In this document: in pieces, positions 1-7,678 of the stretch
Numbering within the stretch: the first letter of the stretch is position 1
Layout of the letters: each line of letters begins with the position of its first letter
Origin: Acidovorax delafieldii
GTDB lineage: Bacteria; Pseudomonadota; Gammaproteobacteria; Burkholderiales; Burkholderiaceae_C
NCBI RefSeq assembly: GCF_007993815.1
Contig: NZ_VJWE01000011.1
Span: 372,001-436,000, forward strand
Reading direction: 5' to 3'
Length of the DNA stretch: 64,000 bases
Program-made: the position numbers and the translations under genes
Notes under the pieces: generated by a model
The model's database searches: none
Told to the model about the DNA's origin: nothing
The model's input: only the letters and a program-made list of their open reading frames with translations

Positions 1-1804
1 TCATGGATTCGATGACCACCACCGTATCGCCCGCCGCCAGCGCCTGGCCTGCTGCCACAGGCAGCGCAACCACCTTGCCGTTGAAGGGGGCGCGCAACTC
101 CGTCGCACCGCCCGCCGCACCCGCGCGCGCAGCGGGCTCCCACGATGCGTCTTCCACCCAGCCGTCCACGCCGCCGGTTTGCCAGTGCCAGCGCCGGGGG
201 CCCACCGCCACGCAATGCACACCGCGCTGGGGCAGCTGCAAAGTCACAGGCTCTGCCCCGGCCTGTTCCACCAGCAGCCGCCCACCGCCCAGCTCGCGCA
301 CGGCGACGGAGTGCACCTCGCCCTGGTGGCGCAGCCGCAGGGGCCTGGCCATCGCACAAGGCAGGTCCGACGGCGTATTTGAAGCAAAAATGGCCGATAG
401 CGCCGAAGGAATATGCACTAATAGCTCATTATTTAATAGCAACCGCTGCAGCTCCTGGGCATGCTCCGCCAGGAACGGCACCAGCGCATGGCCGCTGGCA
501 AACACGGGGTGCTGCAGGCAGGCCGCCAGAAACGCGCGGTTGGTGGACAGGCCCAGCACGCGGGTGCCCTGCAGCGCACGCACCAGCGCGGCGATGGCCT
601 CGGCCCGCGTGGGCGCGTGCACGATGAGCTTGCCCAGCATGGCGTCGTAGTGGGGTGTGACTTCGGCGCCCTCTTCCAGCGCATGGTCAAAGCGCAGCGC
701 GCCCGGCGCAGCCCGTTCAAACGCGGTGGCCGGTGGCGCGCTGAACTGCAGCACGCGGCCGGTGTGGGGACGGAAGTGCGCGTCTTCGGCACACAGGCGC
801 ACTTCGATGGCGTGGCCTTGCAGATGCACCTCATCTTGCGTGAGCGGCAGCGGCTCGCCACGTGCCACGCGGATTTGCCATTCCACCAGGTCCAGCCCCG
901 TGAGCGCTTCGGTCACCGGGTGCTCCACCTGCAGGCGGGTGTTCATCTCCATCAAGAAGAATTCAGCCCCATCCAGAAGGAATTCCACCGTGCCCGCACC
1001 CACATAGCCAGCGGCCTGTGCCAGCGCCACGGCGCAGGCACCCATGCGCTCGCGCAGCGCGGCGTCCACGGCGGGGCTGGGGGACTCTTCGATGATCTTC
1101 TGGTGGCGGCGCTGTACCGAGCAATCGCGCTCGCCCAGGTGGATGCATCCGCCGTGAGCGTCGGCAAAGATCTGCACCTCCACATGGCGCGGCTGCAACA
1201 GTGCGCGTTCGATGAGCAGGTCGCTACAGCCAAAGCCCGCTAGCGCCTCCGACCGGGCACTGGCCAGTGCGGCGGGCAACTGCGCCAGGTCGGTGACGAG
1301 GCGCATGCCGCGCCCTCCCCCACCCGCCACGGCCTTGACCATAAGGGGCGTGCCGATGCGCGCAGCCTCGGCGGCAAAGCGTTCATCGCTCTGGTCGTCG
1401 CCGGAGTACCCGGGCAAGCAGGGCACGCCGTGCGCATGGGCCAGGGCCTTGGCTCCCGCCTTGCTGCCCAATGTGCGGATGGCGGCGGGCGGCGGGCCAA
1501 TCCAGGTCAGGCCCGCATCGACCACGGCCCGCGCGAAGTCGGCGTTCTCGCTGAGGAAGCCATAGCCGGGGTGCACGGCATCGGCGCCGGTGGCACGGGC
1601 GGCGGCCAGCAGCTTGTCGGTGCGCAGGTAGGTGTCGGCGCTGGCCGCGCCACCCAGCGCCACGGCCTGGTTGGCTTCACGCACGTGCAGGGCGTTGGTA
1701 TCGGGGTCGGAGTAAACCGCGACGGTTTCGATGCCCATGCGGTGGGCGGTGTGAATCACCCGGCGAGTGATCTCGCCGCGATTGGCGATCAGTATCTTTT
1801 TCAT
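1..1804 (-). CDS. Acyl-CoA carboxylase alpha subunit (biotin carboxylase + biotin carrier), 3' end outside window
   Basis: ATP-dependent carboxylation of an enzyme-bound biotin, feeding the carboxyltransferase encoded at 5111-6724. The first 601 codons are present without interruption. They start MKKILIANRGEI, continue with the ATP-grasp features of biotin carboxylases (HPGYGFLSEN, AGGGGRGM, EMNTRLQVEHPVTE) and end in the C-terminal biotinyl domain at ESM, one residue before the biotin-accepting lysine. The start at 1804 has GAGG about 9 nt upstream and overlaps the stop of the mini-ORF 1801-1917. Residues about 456-475 are encoded by a genome-wide palindromic repeat inserted in frame. From context it could be a geranyl-CoA (AtuF-like), methylcrotonyl-CoA or propionyl-CoA carboxylase; the operon favours AtuF. 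Confidence 0.93.
   Translation of the reverse strand, partial: MKKILIANRGEITRRVIHTAHRMGIETVAVYSDPDTNALHVREANQAVALGGAASADTYLRTDKLLAAARATGADAVHPGYGFLSENADFARAVVDAGLTWIGPPPAAIRTLGSKAGAKALAHAHGVPCLPGYSGDDQSDERFAAEAARIGTPLMVKAVAGGGGRGMRLVTDLAQLPAALASARSEALAGFGCSDLLIERALLQPRHVEVQIFADAHGGCIHLGERDCSVQRRHQKIIEESPSPAVDAALRERMGACAVALAQAAGYVGAGTVEFLLDGAEFFLMEMNTRLQVEHPVTEALTGLDLVEWQIRVARGEPLPLTQDEVHLQGHAIEVRLCAEDAHFRPHTGRVLQFSAPPATAFERAAPGALRFDHALEEGAEVTPHYDAMLGKLIVHAPTRAEAIAALVRALQGTRVLGLSTNRAFLAACLQHPVFASGHALVPFLAEHAQELQRLLLNNELLVHIPSALSAIFASNTPSDLPCAMARPLRLRHQGEVHSVAVRELGGGRLLVEQAGAEPVTLQLPQRGVHCVAVGPRRWHWQTGGVDGWVEDASWEPAARAGAAGGATELRAPFNGKVVALPVAAGQALAAGDTVVVIESM
381..440. repeat. AGCGCTT-family palindromic repeat, in frame inside the carboxylase alpha gene
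   Basis: Read on the minus strand, this A/T-rich stretch has the same layout as the repeats at 9349, 21100, 61233 and 62171: GCTATTAAATAAT, a degenerate TAGC/GCGCTA pair around a short loop, then GGCCATTTTTGC. It is translated without a stop as part of the linker between the biotin carboxylase and biotinyl domains. It is more degenerate than the other copies, which suggests an old insertion. Confidence 0.55.
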
Positions 1805-1917
1805 AGGCTGTGCCCTCGCGGCTCCATCGCCCGCCAGCACGCTGCGCGTGCACGGGCAATCTGCTTCGCCATGCCTGCGGCATGAACAGCCCGATTGGCA
1901 ATGAGGATTTTCTTCAT
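1801..1917 (-). CDS. 38-codon mini-ORF repeating the alpha-subunit N-terminus (MKKILIANR), relic or coupling ORF
   Basis: The frame begins with ATG overlapping the crotonase stop (ATGA) and ends with TGA overlapping the alpha-subunit ATG (ATGA), so it fits exactly between the two genes. Its first nine residues, MKKILIANR, are identical to the alpha subunit's. The two DNA copies differ at six of nine codons, all synonymous. After residue 9 the sequence is unrelated and Ala/Arg-rich. A GGAG lies about 9 nt before the ATG. It is most simply the original start of the alpha-subunit gene, cut off when a second, diverged 5' end was recombined in downstream. It may still be translated and pass ribosomes to the real gene. 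No function is claimed for the peptide. Confidence 0.5.
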   Translation of the reverse strand: MKKILIANRAVHAAGMAKQIARARAACWRAMEPRGHSL

Positions 1918-2723
1918 GAGTTCGCACTCCACGGCGGCGCCTTGCGCGCAGCAAACGCTGCCAGCCCTTGCGGCGCCTCGGGGCCACGCAGCGCTTGCGC
2001 AAAGGCGAGGGCGGCGTCATCGAGCAGCGCGGGCAACGCCGTCTCGGGCTGTGCCAGCAACAAACGTTTGGTGGCGGCCACTGCCTGCGGCGCTGCGGCA
2101 GCGTGGCGTGCAATGGCGGCCTGCAAAGCAGCATTCATGTCGCCCTCCACCAGGTCATCGACCAGGCCCAAGCGCTGGGCGGCAGCGGCATCCCAGCGCT
2201 CGCCGGTCAGCAAACACCGCCGCGCAGCAGACGGGCCAAGGCGCCGCACCACAAAGGGCGCGATCTGCGCAGGCACGATGCCCAGCGTGACCTCGGGCGT
2301 GGCGAACTGCGCGCTGGTGTGGGCCAGCACATGGTCGGCGCAGCACACCAGACCAAAGCCGCCACCCATGGCCGCCCCTTCCACCGCCACGATGAGCCAC
2401 TGCGGCAGCGCGCACAGGGCCTGCAGCAGCGTGCCGAATCGGCGGTTCAGCGGTACCAGCGGGTCAGCCTCGCCCTCAGCCAGGGGCTGGCCAATGGTCT
2501 TGGCAAAGCCGCCCAGGCTGCCACCCGCGCAGAAATGCCCACCGGCACCCCGCAGCACCACGCCGCGCAGGTCGGCATCGGCCGCAGCCCGCTCACACGC
2601 GGCTAGCAGGGCGTCCACCATGGCTTCTGACAGCGCATTGCGGCTGGCCGGGTCATCGAGCGTCCAGGTTTCCACACAGCCGCAGGCCAGCGGCGCGCGG
2701 TCGATCAACAGCGAATCGGCCAT
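1914..2723 (-). CDS. Crotonase-fold enoyl-CoA hydratase (AtuE/LiuC-like)
   Basis: 269-residue crotonase that should hydrate an unsaturated acyl-CoA made by the carboxylase of the same operon (isohexenylglutaconyl-CoA or methylglutaconyl-CoA). The two oxyanion-hole segments are visible (GGHFCAGGSLGGF near residue 65, GAAMGGGFGL near 115). The first catalytic glutamate is present in ATPEVTLG; the second, in rat hydratase numbering Glu164, appears replaced by arginine (AARRCLLTG). Its start lies 1 nt downstream of the acyl-CoA dehydrogenase stop, and its stop overlaps the mini-ORF start, so it is translationally linked on both sides. The exact substrate is inferred from gene order only. Confidence 0.88.
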   Translation of the reverse strand: MADSLLIDRAPLACGCVETWTLDDPASRNALSEAMVDALLAACERAAADADLRGVVLRGAGGHFCAGGSLGGFAKTIGQPLAEGEADPLVPLNRRFGTLLQALCALPQWLIVAVEGAAMGGGFGLVCCADHVLAHTSAQFATPEVTLGIVPAQIAPFVVRRLGPSAARRCLLTGERWDAAAAQRLGLVDDLVEGDMNAALQAAIARHAAAAPQAVAATKRLLLAQPETALPALLDDAALAFAQALRGPEAPQGLAAFAARKAPPWSANS

Positions 2724-2724
2724 G

Positions 2725-3903
2725 TCAGTGCGCGGGCCGCTTGGCGATGCCCATGAGCTTTGCGAGGATGCCCAGCATCACTTCGTCCGCCCCGCCGCCG
2801 ATGGACGCCAGCCGCCCGTCGCGGTACATGCGCGAGACCTTGTTCTCCAGCGTGAAGCCCATGCCGCCCCAGAACTGCAGGCAGGTGTCGGGCACCTCGC
2901 GGTTCAGGCGGCCAGCCTTGAGCTTGGCCATGCTGGCCAGCTCCAGCACGTCCTGCCCGTTCACGTACAGGTCGCAGGCGCGGTAGGTGAGTGCACGCAG
3001 CGCTTCGACCTCGGTCTTGAGTTCGGCCAGCTTGAACTGCACCCACTGCTGGTCGGCCAGCGTGGCGCCAAACAGCTTGCGCTCCTGCGCGTAGTCGATG
3101 GTCCACTGGATGCAGTTGGTCAGCGATTCGAGCGTGCTGGCGGCGCACCACAGGCGCTCTTCCTGGAACTGCTGCATCTGGTAGATGAAGCCCTGCCCCT
3201 CCGCACCGATGCGGTAGCGCTGCGGCACACGCACCTCGTCAAAGTAGATCAAGCCGGTGTCGCTGCTGTGCATGCCGATCTTGCGGATCTTCTGCGCCAC
3301 CTCGATGCCCTTGGTGAGCTTGCCGCCGGGCCCGTCGCGCATGGGCACCATCACCAGGCTCTTGTTCTTGTGCACAGGGCCTTCGCCCGTGTTCACCAGC
3401 ATGCACATCCAGTCGGCCTGCAGGCTGTTGGTGATCCACATCTTCTGGCCGGTGATCACGTAGTCGTCGCCGTCCTTGCGCGCCACGCTCTTGATGCCCG
3501 ACACATCGCTGCCCGCCGCAGGCTCGCTCACGCCGATGCAGCCCACCATGTCGCCCGCAATCGCAGGGGCCAGAAAGTTGCGCTTGAGTTCTTCGCTACC
3601 GTAGCGCGCCAGCGCCGGGGTGCACATGTCGGTCTGCACACCAATGGCCATGGGCACGCCGCCGCAGTGGATGTGGCCCAGTGCCTCGGCCATGGCCAGG
3701 CTGTACGAATAGTCCAGCCCCTGACCGCCGTATTCCTCCGGCTTGCACAAGCCCAGCAGGCCCAGGTTGCCCATCTTCTTGAAGACCTCGTGCGCGGGGA
3801 AGATCTCGGCCGCTTCCCACTCGTCCACGTGGGGGTTGATCTCTTCGTCGATGAAACGCTTGAGGGTCTTCTGGATCTCGCGGTGCTCGTGTGTGAACTG
3901 CAT
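2725..3903 (-). CDS. Acyl-CoA dehydrogenase (AtuD/isovaleryl-CoA-dehydrogenase-like)
   Basis: 392-residue FAD-dependent acyl-CoA dehydrogenase introducing a 2,3 double bond. Family motifs include GVSEPAAGSDV, WITNS, the FDEVRVP loop and ERKLFG. At the C-terminal place where most family members carry the catalytic glutamate (YEGTSE) this protein has IGGGADE. A glutamate does align with the isovaleryl/long-chain-type catalytic base in EERLW (about residue 249). The ATG at 3903 is preceded by GGAGAC at good distance; an upstream start at 3960 would overlap alkC and lacks this site. With the adjacent carboxylase and hydratase this fits oxidation of a branched acyl-CoA such as citronellyl-CoA. Confidence 0.9.
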   Translation of the reverse strand: MQFTHEHREIQKTLKRFIDEEINPHVDEWEAAEIFPAHEVFKKMGNLGLLGLCKPEEYGGQGLDYSYSLAMAEALGHIHCGGVPMAIGVQTDMCTPALARYGSEELKRNFLAPAIAGDMVGCIGVSEPAAGSDVSGIKSVARKDGDDYVITGQKMWITNSLQADWMCMLVNTGEGPVHKNKSLVMVPMRDGPGGKLTKGIEVAQKIRKIGMHSSDTGLIYFDEVRVPQRYRIGAEGQGFIYQMQQFQEERLWCAASTLESLTNCIQWTIDYAQERKLFGATLADQQWVQFKLAELKTEVEALRALTYRACDLYVNGQDVLELASMAKLKAGRLNREVPDTCLQFWGGMGFTLENKVSRMYRDGRLASIGGGADEVMLGILAKLMGIAKRPAH

Positions 3904-3956
3904 GGTGCTTGTCTCCTGCTGTTGCGTTTGTATGTTTGTCTGCCTGCAAACCTCGA

Positions 3957-5087
3957 TCACGAAAGCTGAAACTGCCCCAGCGGCTGTGGCCGCCCGTTGA
4001 GCACCAGCTCCACCTGGTGCGCGCCGGGGTAGTGGGTGCGTGTGGTCATCTGCTGCAGCGACAGCGTCTTGCCCACCGCCACGGTGGCGCCGGGGGCGAT
4101 GTCCAGCGTCTGCAGCTTGAACACCTTGGGCGCCGCGCCGCCGTGGGCCTTGACGTAGTGCACCTTCAGGTCCGCAAGCACGCGCTGGGGCAGGGGTGTG
4201 GGGTTGTGCAGTTCGGCCTCGATGCGCACCTTGTCGCCGATACGTGCGCGGGCGGGAAGCACGCGCGCGGACCGCACGTCCAGCGCCACGGCATGGCCCA
4301 CGCCCAGGGCATCGAGCGCAGCGGCGTCGCCGCGTTTGATGAGAAAGCGCAGGCCGTGACGCACCAGGGCCTCGCGCGGGGCGGGTGCGCCCTGCAGCCA
4401 GGTGCGCGCGGTGCCTACGGCGAGGTCGGAGTGGTCCTTGGCGATATCGCCCAGGTGGTTGGCCACGGAGCGACGCACGTACGACGATGGGTCGTCCTTG
4501 AGTGCATCGAGCAATGGCAGGGCCAGTTGCGGGTTGTTCTGGAATGCAGGCAAACGCGGCGCCCAGGGCAGGCGGGGCCGCGTGCCTTCGCTCACCAGGC
4601 GGCGCACATGGGCGTTGTCATCCTGCGCCCAGTCGCGCAGCCGCGCTAGCGTGGCGCCCTGGTGGTGCAGCAGGTAGGGGCGGATGCAGAACTCGGCGGT
4701 AAAGCGCTGGGTGAGTGCATGCTGCGCAGCCATCGCTGCCTCGAAATGCTGCAGGCCGTGTGCGCCGATGTACATGCTGTGCGGCAGGTACAGGAAGGCG
4801 CTGTACGGGCGGTCACCCGCATCGGGCTCACCCGCCGCATCGAGGCCCATGGGTGGGTCCATCGAATCGACCAGCACACCCAGCGCGCGTGGCACGTCTT
4901 GCGGCAGGTGGGTCTGCAGGGCCTGCGCAATGCGCTGACCGCGCGCCATCAACTCCAGCGATTCGTAGCCGGGCTCGATCTGGCGCAAGAAGGCTTTTGA
5001 GTCGAAGGACCGCCACGCGCGCCGCACCATGGCCGCAATGCGCGGCGGCACGGTGTCGTTCAGCAGGTGTTTGAGAGGCTCGGCCAT
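3957..5087 (-). CDS. alkC: AlkC-type DNA alkylation repair glycosylase with C-terminal Ig-like domain
   Basis: 376-residue HEAT-repeat protein of the AlkC family (COG4335), a DNA glycosylase group excising alkylated bases without base flipping. Residues 1-270 are helical repeats, with the family-typical NPQLALPLLDALKDD and SYVRRSVANHLGDI. Residues about 275-376 look like a beta-rich Ig-like domain (ELHNPTPLPQ, LDIAPGATVAVG), the extra domain of the longer AlkC subgroup. It sits between the carboxyltransferase (24 bp upstream) and the acyl-CoA dehydrogenase (53 bp downstream) on the same strand. The ATG has only a weak ribosome site, so expression may depend on readthrough translation from the upstream gene. 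A repair enzyme is unexpected in a catabolic operon. Confidence 0.85.
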   Translation of the reverse strand: MAEPLKHLLNDTVPPRIAAMVRRAWRSFDSKAFLRQIEPGYESLELMARGQRIAQALQTHLPQDVPRALGVLVDSMDPPMGLDAAGEPDAGDRPYSAFLYLPHSMYIGAHGLQHFEAAMAAQHALTQRFTAEFCIRPYLLHHQGATLARLRDWAQDDNAHVRRLVSEGTRPRLPWAPRLPAFQNNPQLALPLLDALKDDPSSYVRRSVANHLGDIAKDHSDLAVGTARTWLQGAPAPREALVRHGLRFLIKRGDAAALDALGVGHAVALDVRSARVLPARARIGDKVRIEAELHNPTPLPQRVLADLKVHYVKAHGGAAPKVFKLQTLDIAPGATVAVGKTLSLQQMTTRTHYPGAHQVELVLNGRPQPLGQFQLS

Positions 5088-5110
5088 TGTGGAAGTTGCG
5101 CGCGAAGCGC

Positions 5111-6724
5111 TTACATCCGCGCCACGCCAAAGCTCAAGGGCCGCAGCGTGCGGGCCTGTGCCTCGGCGCAGGTGTCCAGGCAAAACGCCAGAACGGCGCG
5201 CGTGTCGCGCGGGTCGATCACACCGTCGTCCAGCAGCAGGCCGCTGGTGTAGAACGCATCGGCCTGGGCCTCGAACATGGCGACGATCTTGTCGAACTGG
5301 GCTTGCGACTCGGCCGGGTCGGGCGTGATGCCTTTGCGCGCCAGCGCCGCCTCGGTCACGATCTGCATGGTGCGCGCGGCCTGCTCGCCGCCCATCACCG
5401 CCGTCTTGGCACCCGGCCAGCTGAACAGGAAGCGCGGCGCATAACCCCGCCCGCACATGCCGTAGTTGCCCGCGCCAAAGCTGGCGCCGCACTGGATGGT
5501 GATCTGCGGCACGGTGGCGTTGGTCACGGCCTGGATCATCTTGCTGCCGTGTTTGATCATGCCGCCCTGCTCGCTGTCCTTGCCCACCATGTAGCCCGTG
5601 GTGTTCTGCAGGTAGATGATGGGGTGGCCCAGCTGGCACATCCACTGGATGAAGTGCGTGGCCTTGTTGGCGCCCGCCACGTCGATGGGGCCGTTGTTGC
5701 CAATGAAGCCCACGGCATGGCCGCCAATGCGGCCTTGCGCGCACAGGGTGGCCATGCCGTAGCGGGCCTTGAACTCCAGCAGCTCCGAGCCATCGACCAG
5801 CCGCGCCATCACCTCGCGCATGTCCACGGGCTGGCGCAGGTCGGCAGACATCAGGGACAGCAGGTCCTCGGCGGGCAAGGTGGGCCCGGGTGCGCTGGGT
5901 CGCGGCGCTACGCCCCACCCCAACTGCGCCACCACATCGCGCGCCAGGCCGATGGCCTCACGGTCGTCCTGCGCCAGGTATTCACCCAGACCCGAGACGG
6001 CGGTATGCATCTCGGCACCGCCCAGTTCCTCTTCCGTCGCAATCTCGCCCGTCGCAGCCATGAGCAGCGGCGGCCCGGCCAGAAAGGCGCGCGAGCGGCC
6101 CTGCACCATGATCACCACATCCGACAAGCCGGGCATGTAGGCGCCGCCCGCGGTGCCCGAGCCGTGCTGCACAGTGATCACCGGAATGCCCGCCGCCGAC
6201 AGCCGCGCAAGGTTGCGGAACAGCGTGCCACCGTGCACGAAGCCCTCCACCCGGTAGCGCATGAGGTTGGCGCCCGCGCTCTCCACCAGGTGGATGAACG
6301 GCAAGCGGTTTTGCAGCGCGATTTCCTGCACGCGCAAGATCTTTTCCAGGCCCATGGGCTGGATGGCGCCGGCCTCGATGCCCGAATCGCTGGCCACCAC
6401 CATGCAACGCACGCCACTGACAAAGCCGATGCCCGCGACCATGCCGCCACCGGGCACGGACTTCTCGGGGTCCTTCACGTCCTGCAGGTAGCCCGCCAGG
6501 GTGCACAGCGGCAGCCAGGGTGCACCCGCATCCAGCAGCAGCGCCACCCGCTGGCGCGGCAGCAGCTGGCCGCGTTTTTCAAACTGGGGGAGCGAGCGGG
6601 CCGAGGCGGCGGCGGCACGCTCTTCCAACGCGCGCAGGGCATGAAGGCGGACCTGCAGCGCCGCGCGGCGCTGGGTGGATTCGGCGCTGCCTGGGTTGAA
6701 TCGGGAAGTGAAGACGGCGGTCAT
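5111..6724 (-). CDS. Acyl-CoA carboxylase beta subunit (carboxyltransferase; geranyl-CoA carboxylase-like)
   Basis: 537-residue carboxyltransferase with the two crotonase-like halves of the MCC/GCC beta family. It transfers CO2 from carboxybiotin to an enoyl-CoA. Family landmarks are VESAGANL, GSGTAGGAYMPG, FLAGPPLLMAATGE and EELGGAEMH in the N-half, and NNGPIDVAGANKATHF, YMVGKDSEQGG and GAGNYGMCGRGY in the C-half. At residue 165 (HGGTLF) there is Gly where methylcrotonyl-CoA carboxylases have Phe (HFGRIF). This residue, as I recall from published structures, distinguishes geranyl-CoA carboxylases, so AtuC-like is preferred over LiuB. The start overlaps the SDR stop by 4 bp. Confidence 0.9.
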   Translation of the reverse strand: MTAVFTSRFNPGSAESTQRRAALQVRLHALRALEERAAAASARSLPQFEKRGQLLPRQRVALLLDAGAPWLPLCTLAGYLQDVKDPEKSVPGGGMVAGIGFVSGVRCMVVASDSGIEAGAIQPMGLEKILRVQEIALQNRLPFIHLVESAGANLMRYRVEGFVHGGTLFRNLARLSAAGIPVITVQHGSGTAGGAYMPGLSDVVIMVQGRSRAFLAGPPLLMAATGEIATEEELGGAEMHTAVSGLGEYLAQDDREAIGLARDVVAQLGWGVAPRPSAPGPTLPAEDLLSLMSADLRQPVDMREVMARLVDGSELLEFKARYGMATLCAQGRIGGHAVGFIGNNGPIDVAGANKATHFIQWMCQLGHPIIYLQNTTGYMVGKDSEQGGMIKHGSKMIQAVTNATVPQITIQCGASFGAGNYGMCGRGYAPRFLFSWPGAKTAVMGGEQAARTMQIVTEAALARKGITPDPAESQAQFDKIVAMFEAQADAFYTSGLLLDDGVIDPRDTRAVLAFCLDTCAEAQARTLRPLSFGVARM

Positions 6725-7650
6725 GCGGCCTCGGTCTTGGGGGTATGGGAAGGTGCAAACACCTGCGGCACCTGCGCGCGGTGAAAGCCGTCAAACGGCC
6801 GCACGGCCGGGTGTGCTGCGGCGGTGGCACCAGGCGGGCGCTGCGGCCAGCCCATGCGCACCTGGGGCCGTGCGCCGTCCACCCGCAGCGTGGCGCCGCT
6901 GATGAAGCTGGCTGCCGGGCTGAGCAAAAAGGTGATGGCCGCCGACACCTCGGCCTCGTTGCCAAAGCGCCCGAGCGGCACCGTGCGCGGCATGGCACGC
7001 AGCATGTCTGCCGCCTCGGGCGGGTAGTTGTCCATGCCGCTGGAGGCGATGTAGCCCGGCGCCACGGCGTTCACGCGCACACCGCTGTGTGCCCATTCCA
7101 GCGCAGCGGTTTCGGTGAAGCTGACCATGCCCGCACGGGCAGCGCCACTGTGCCCCATGCCAGGCATGGAGCCCCACATGTCGGCCACGATGTTGACTAC
7201 TGAGCCGCCGTGCTGCGCCATCCACTGCCGGTAGCACTCTCGCGCCATCAAAAAGCCGCCGGTGAGGTTGGTGTGCAGCACGGCCTCCCAGCCCTTGGCG
7301 CTGATGGATTCGAGCGGCGACATGAACTGCCCGCCCGCGTTGTTGACCAGCGCATCGATGCGCCCCTGCGCAGCAAGGACCTGCTGCACCAGCGCGACCA
7401 CGGCTTCTTCAGAGCGGATGTCGCACACCTGGCACGACACGTGGCCGCCATCGGCGGTGATCTCTTCGGCCACGGCCAGCAGCTTTTCTGGCTTTCGCCC
7501 CACCAGCACCACATGCGCGCCCAGGTGCGCCAGTTCGTGTGCCGTGCACCGGCCAATGCCGGACCCACCGCCGGTGACCACCACCACCTGGCCCAGGAAC
7601 AGGCCCGGAGCAAACACAGACTGGTAGGCGTTGCGCGCAGTGGGGGCCAT
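6721..7650 (-). CDS. PECR-like short-chain dehydrogenase/reductase without the usual YxxxK
   Basis: 309-residue SDR. The N-terminal cofactor motif is VTGGGSGIG and the structural motif is NNAGG. The central segment HSGAARAG and the tail LLSPAASFISG closely resemble peroxisomal trans-2-enoyl-CoA reductase and 2,4-dienoyl-CoA reductase relatives. The canonical Tyr-x-x-x-Lys is absent: the aligned positions carry Ser and Arg, and the PECR-type tyrosine/lysine shortly after are also replaced (VSFTE). A proline-rich tail of about 45 residues follows the fold. In atu clusters an SDR (AtuB) occupies the same place before the carboxyltransferase, so an acyclic-terpene oxidoreductase or enoyl-CoA reductase is the likeliest job. 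The start at 7650 was chosen over a frame running back into tetR. Confidence 0.82.
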   Translation of the reverse strand: MAPTARNAYQSVFAPGLFLGQVVVVTGGGSGIGRCTAHELAHLGAHVVLVGRKPEKLLAVAEEITADGGHVSCQVCDIRSEEAVVALVQQVLAAQGRIDALVNNAGGQFMSPLESISAKGWEAVLHTNLTGGFLMARECYRQWMAQHGGSVVNIVADMWGSMPGMGHSGAARAGMVSFTETAALEWAHSGVRVNAVAPGYIASSGMDNYPPEAADMLRAMPRTVPLGRFGNEAEVSAAITFLLSPAASFISGATLRVDGARPQVRMGWPQRPPGATAAAHPAVRPFDGFHRAQVPQVFAPSHTPKTEAA

Positions 7651-7678
7651 GGTGACTCTGCCTTGATGGGGTTGTTTG

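Noticed and set aside
1810-3969. A 719-codon plus-strand frame opposite crotonase and acyl-CoA dehydrogenase
   Set aside because: Antisense shadow of two clear enzymes with operon-type overlaps.
3957-5918. A 653-residue fusion of carboxyltransferase and AlkC
   Set aside because: The upstream 290 codons of that frame are an out-of-frame shadow of the carboxyltransferase; the AlkC match begins at the ATG at 5087.
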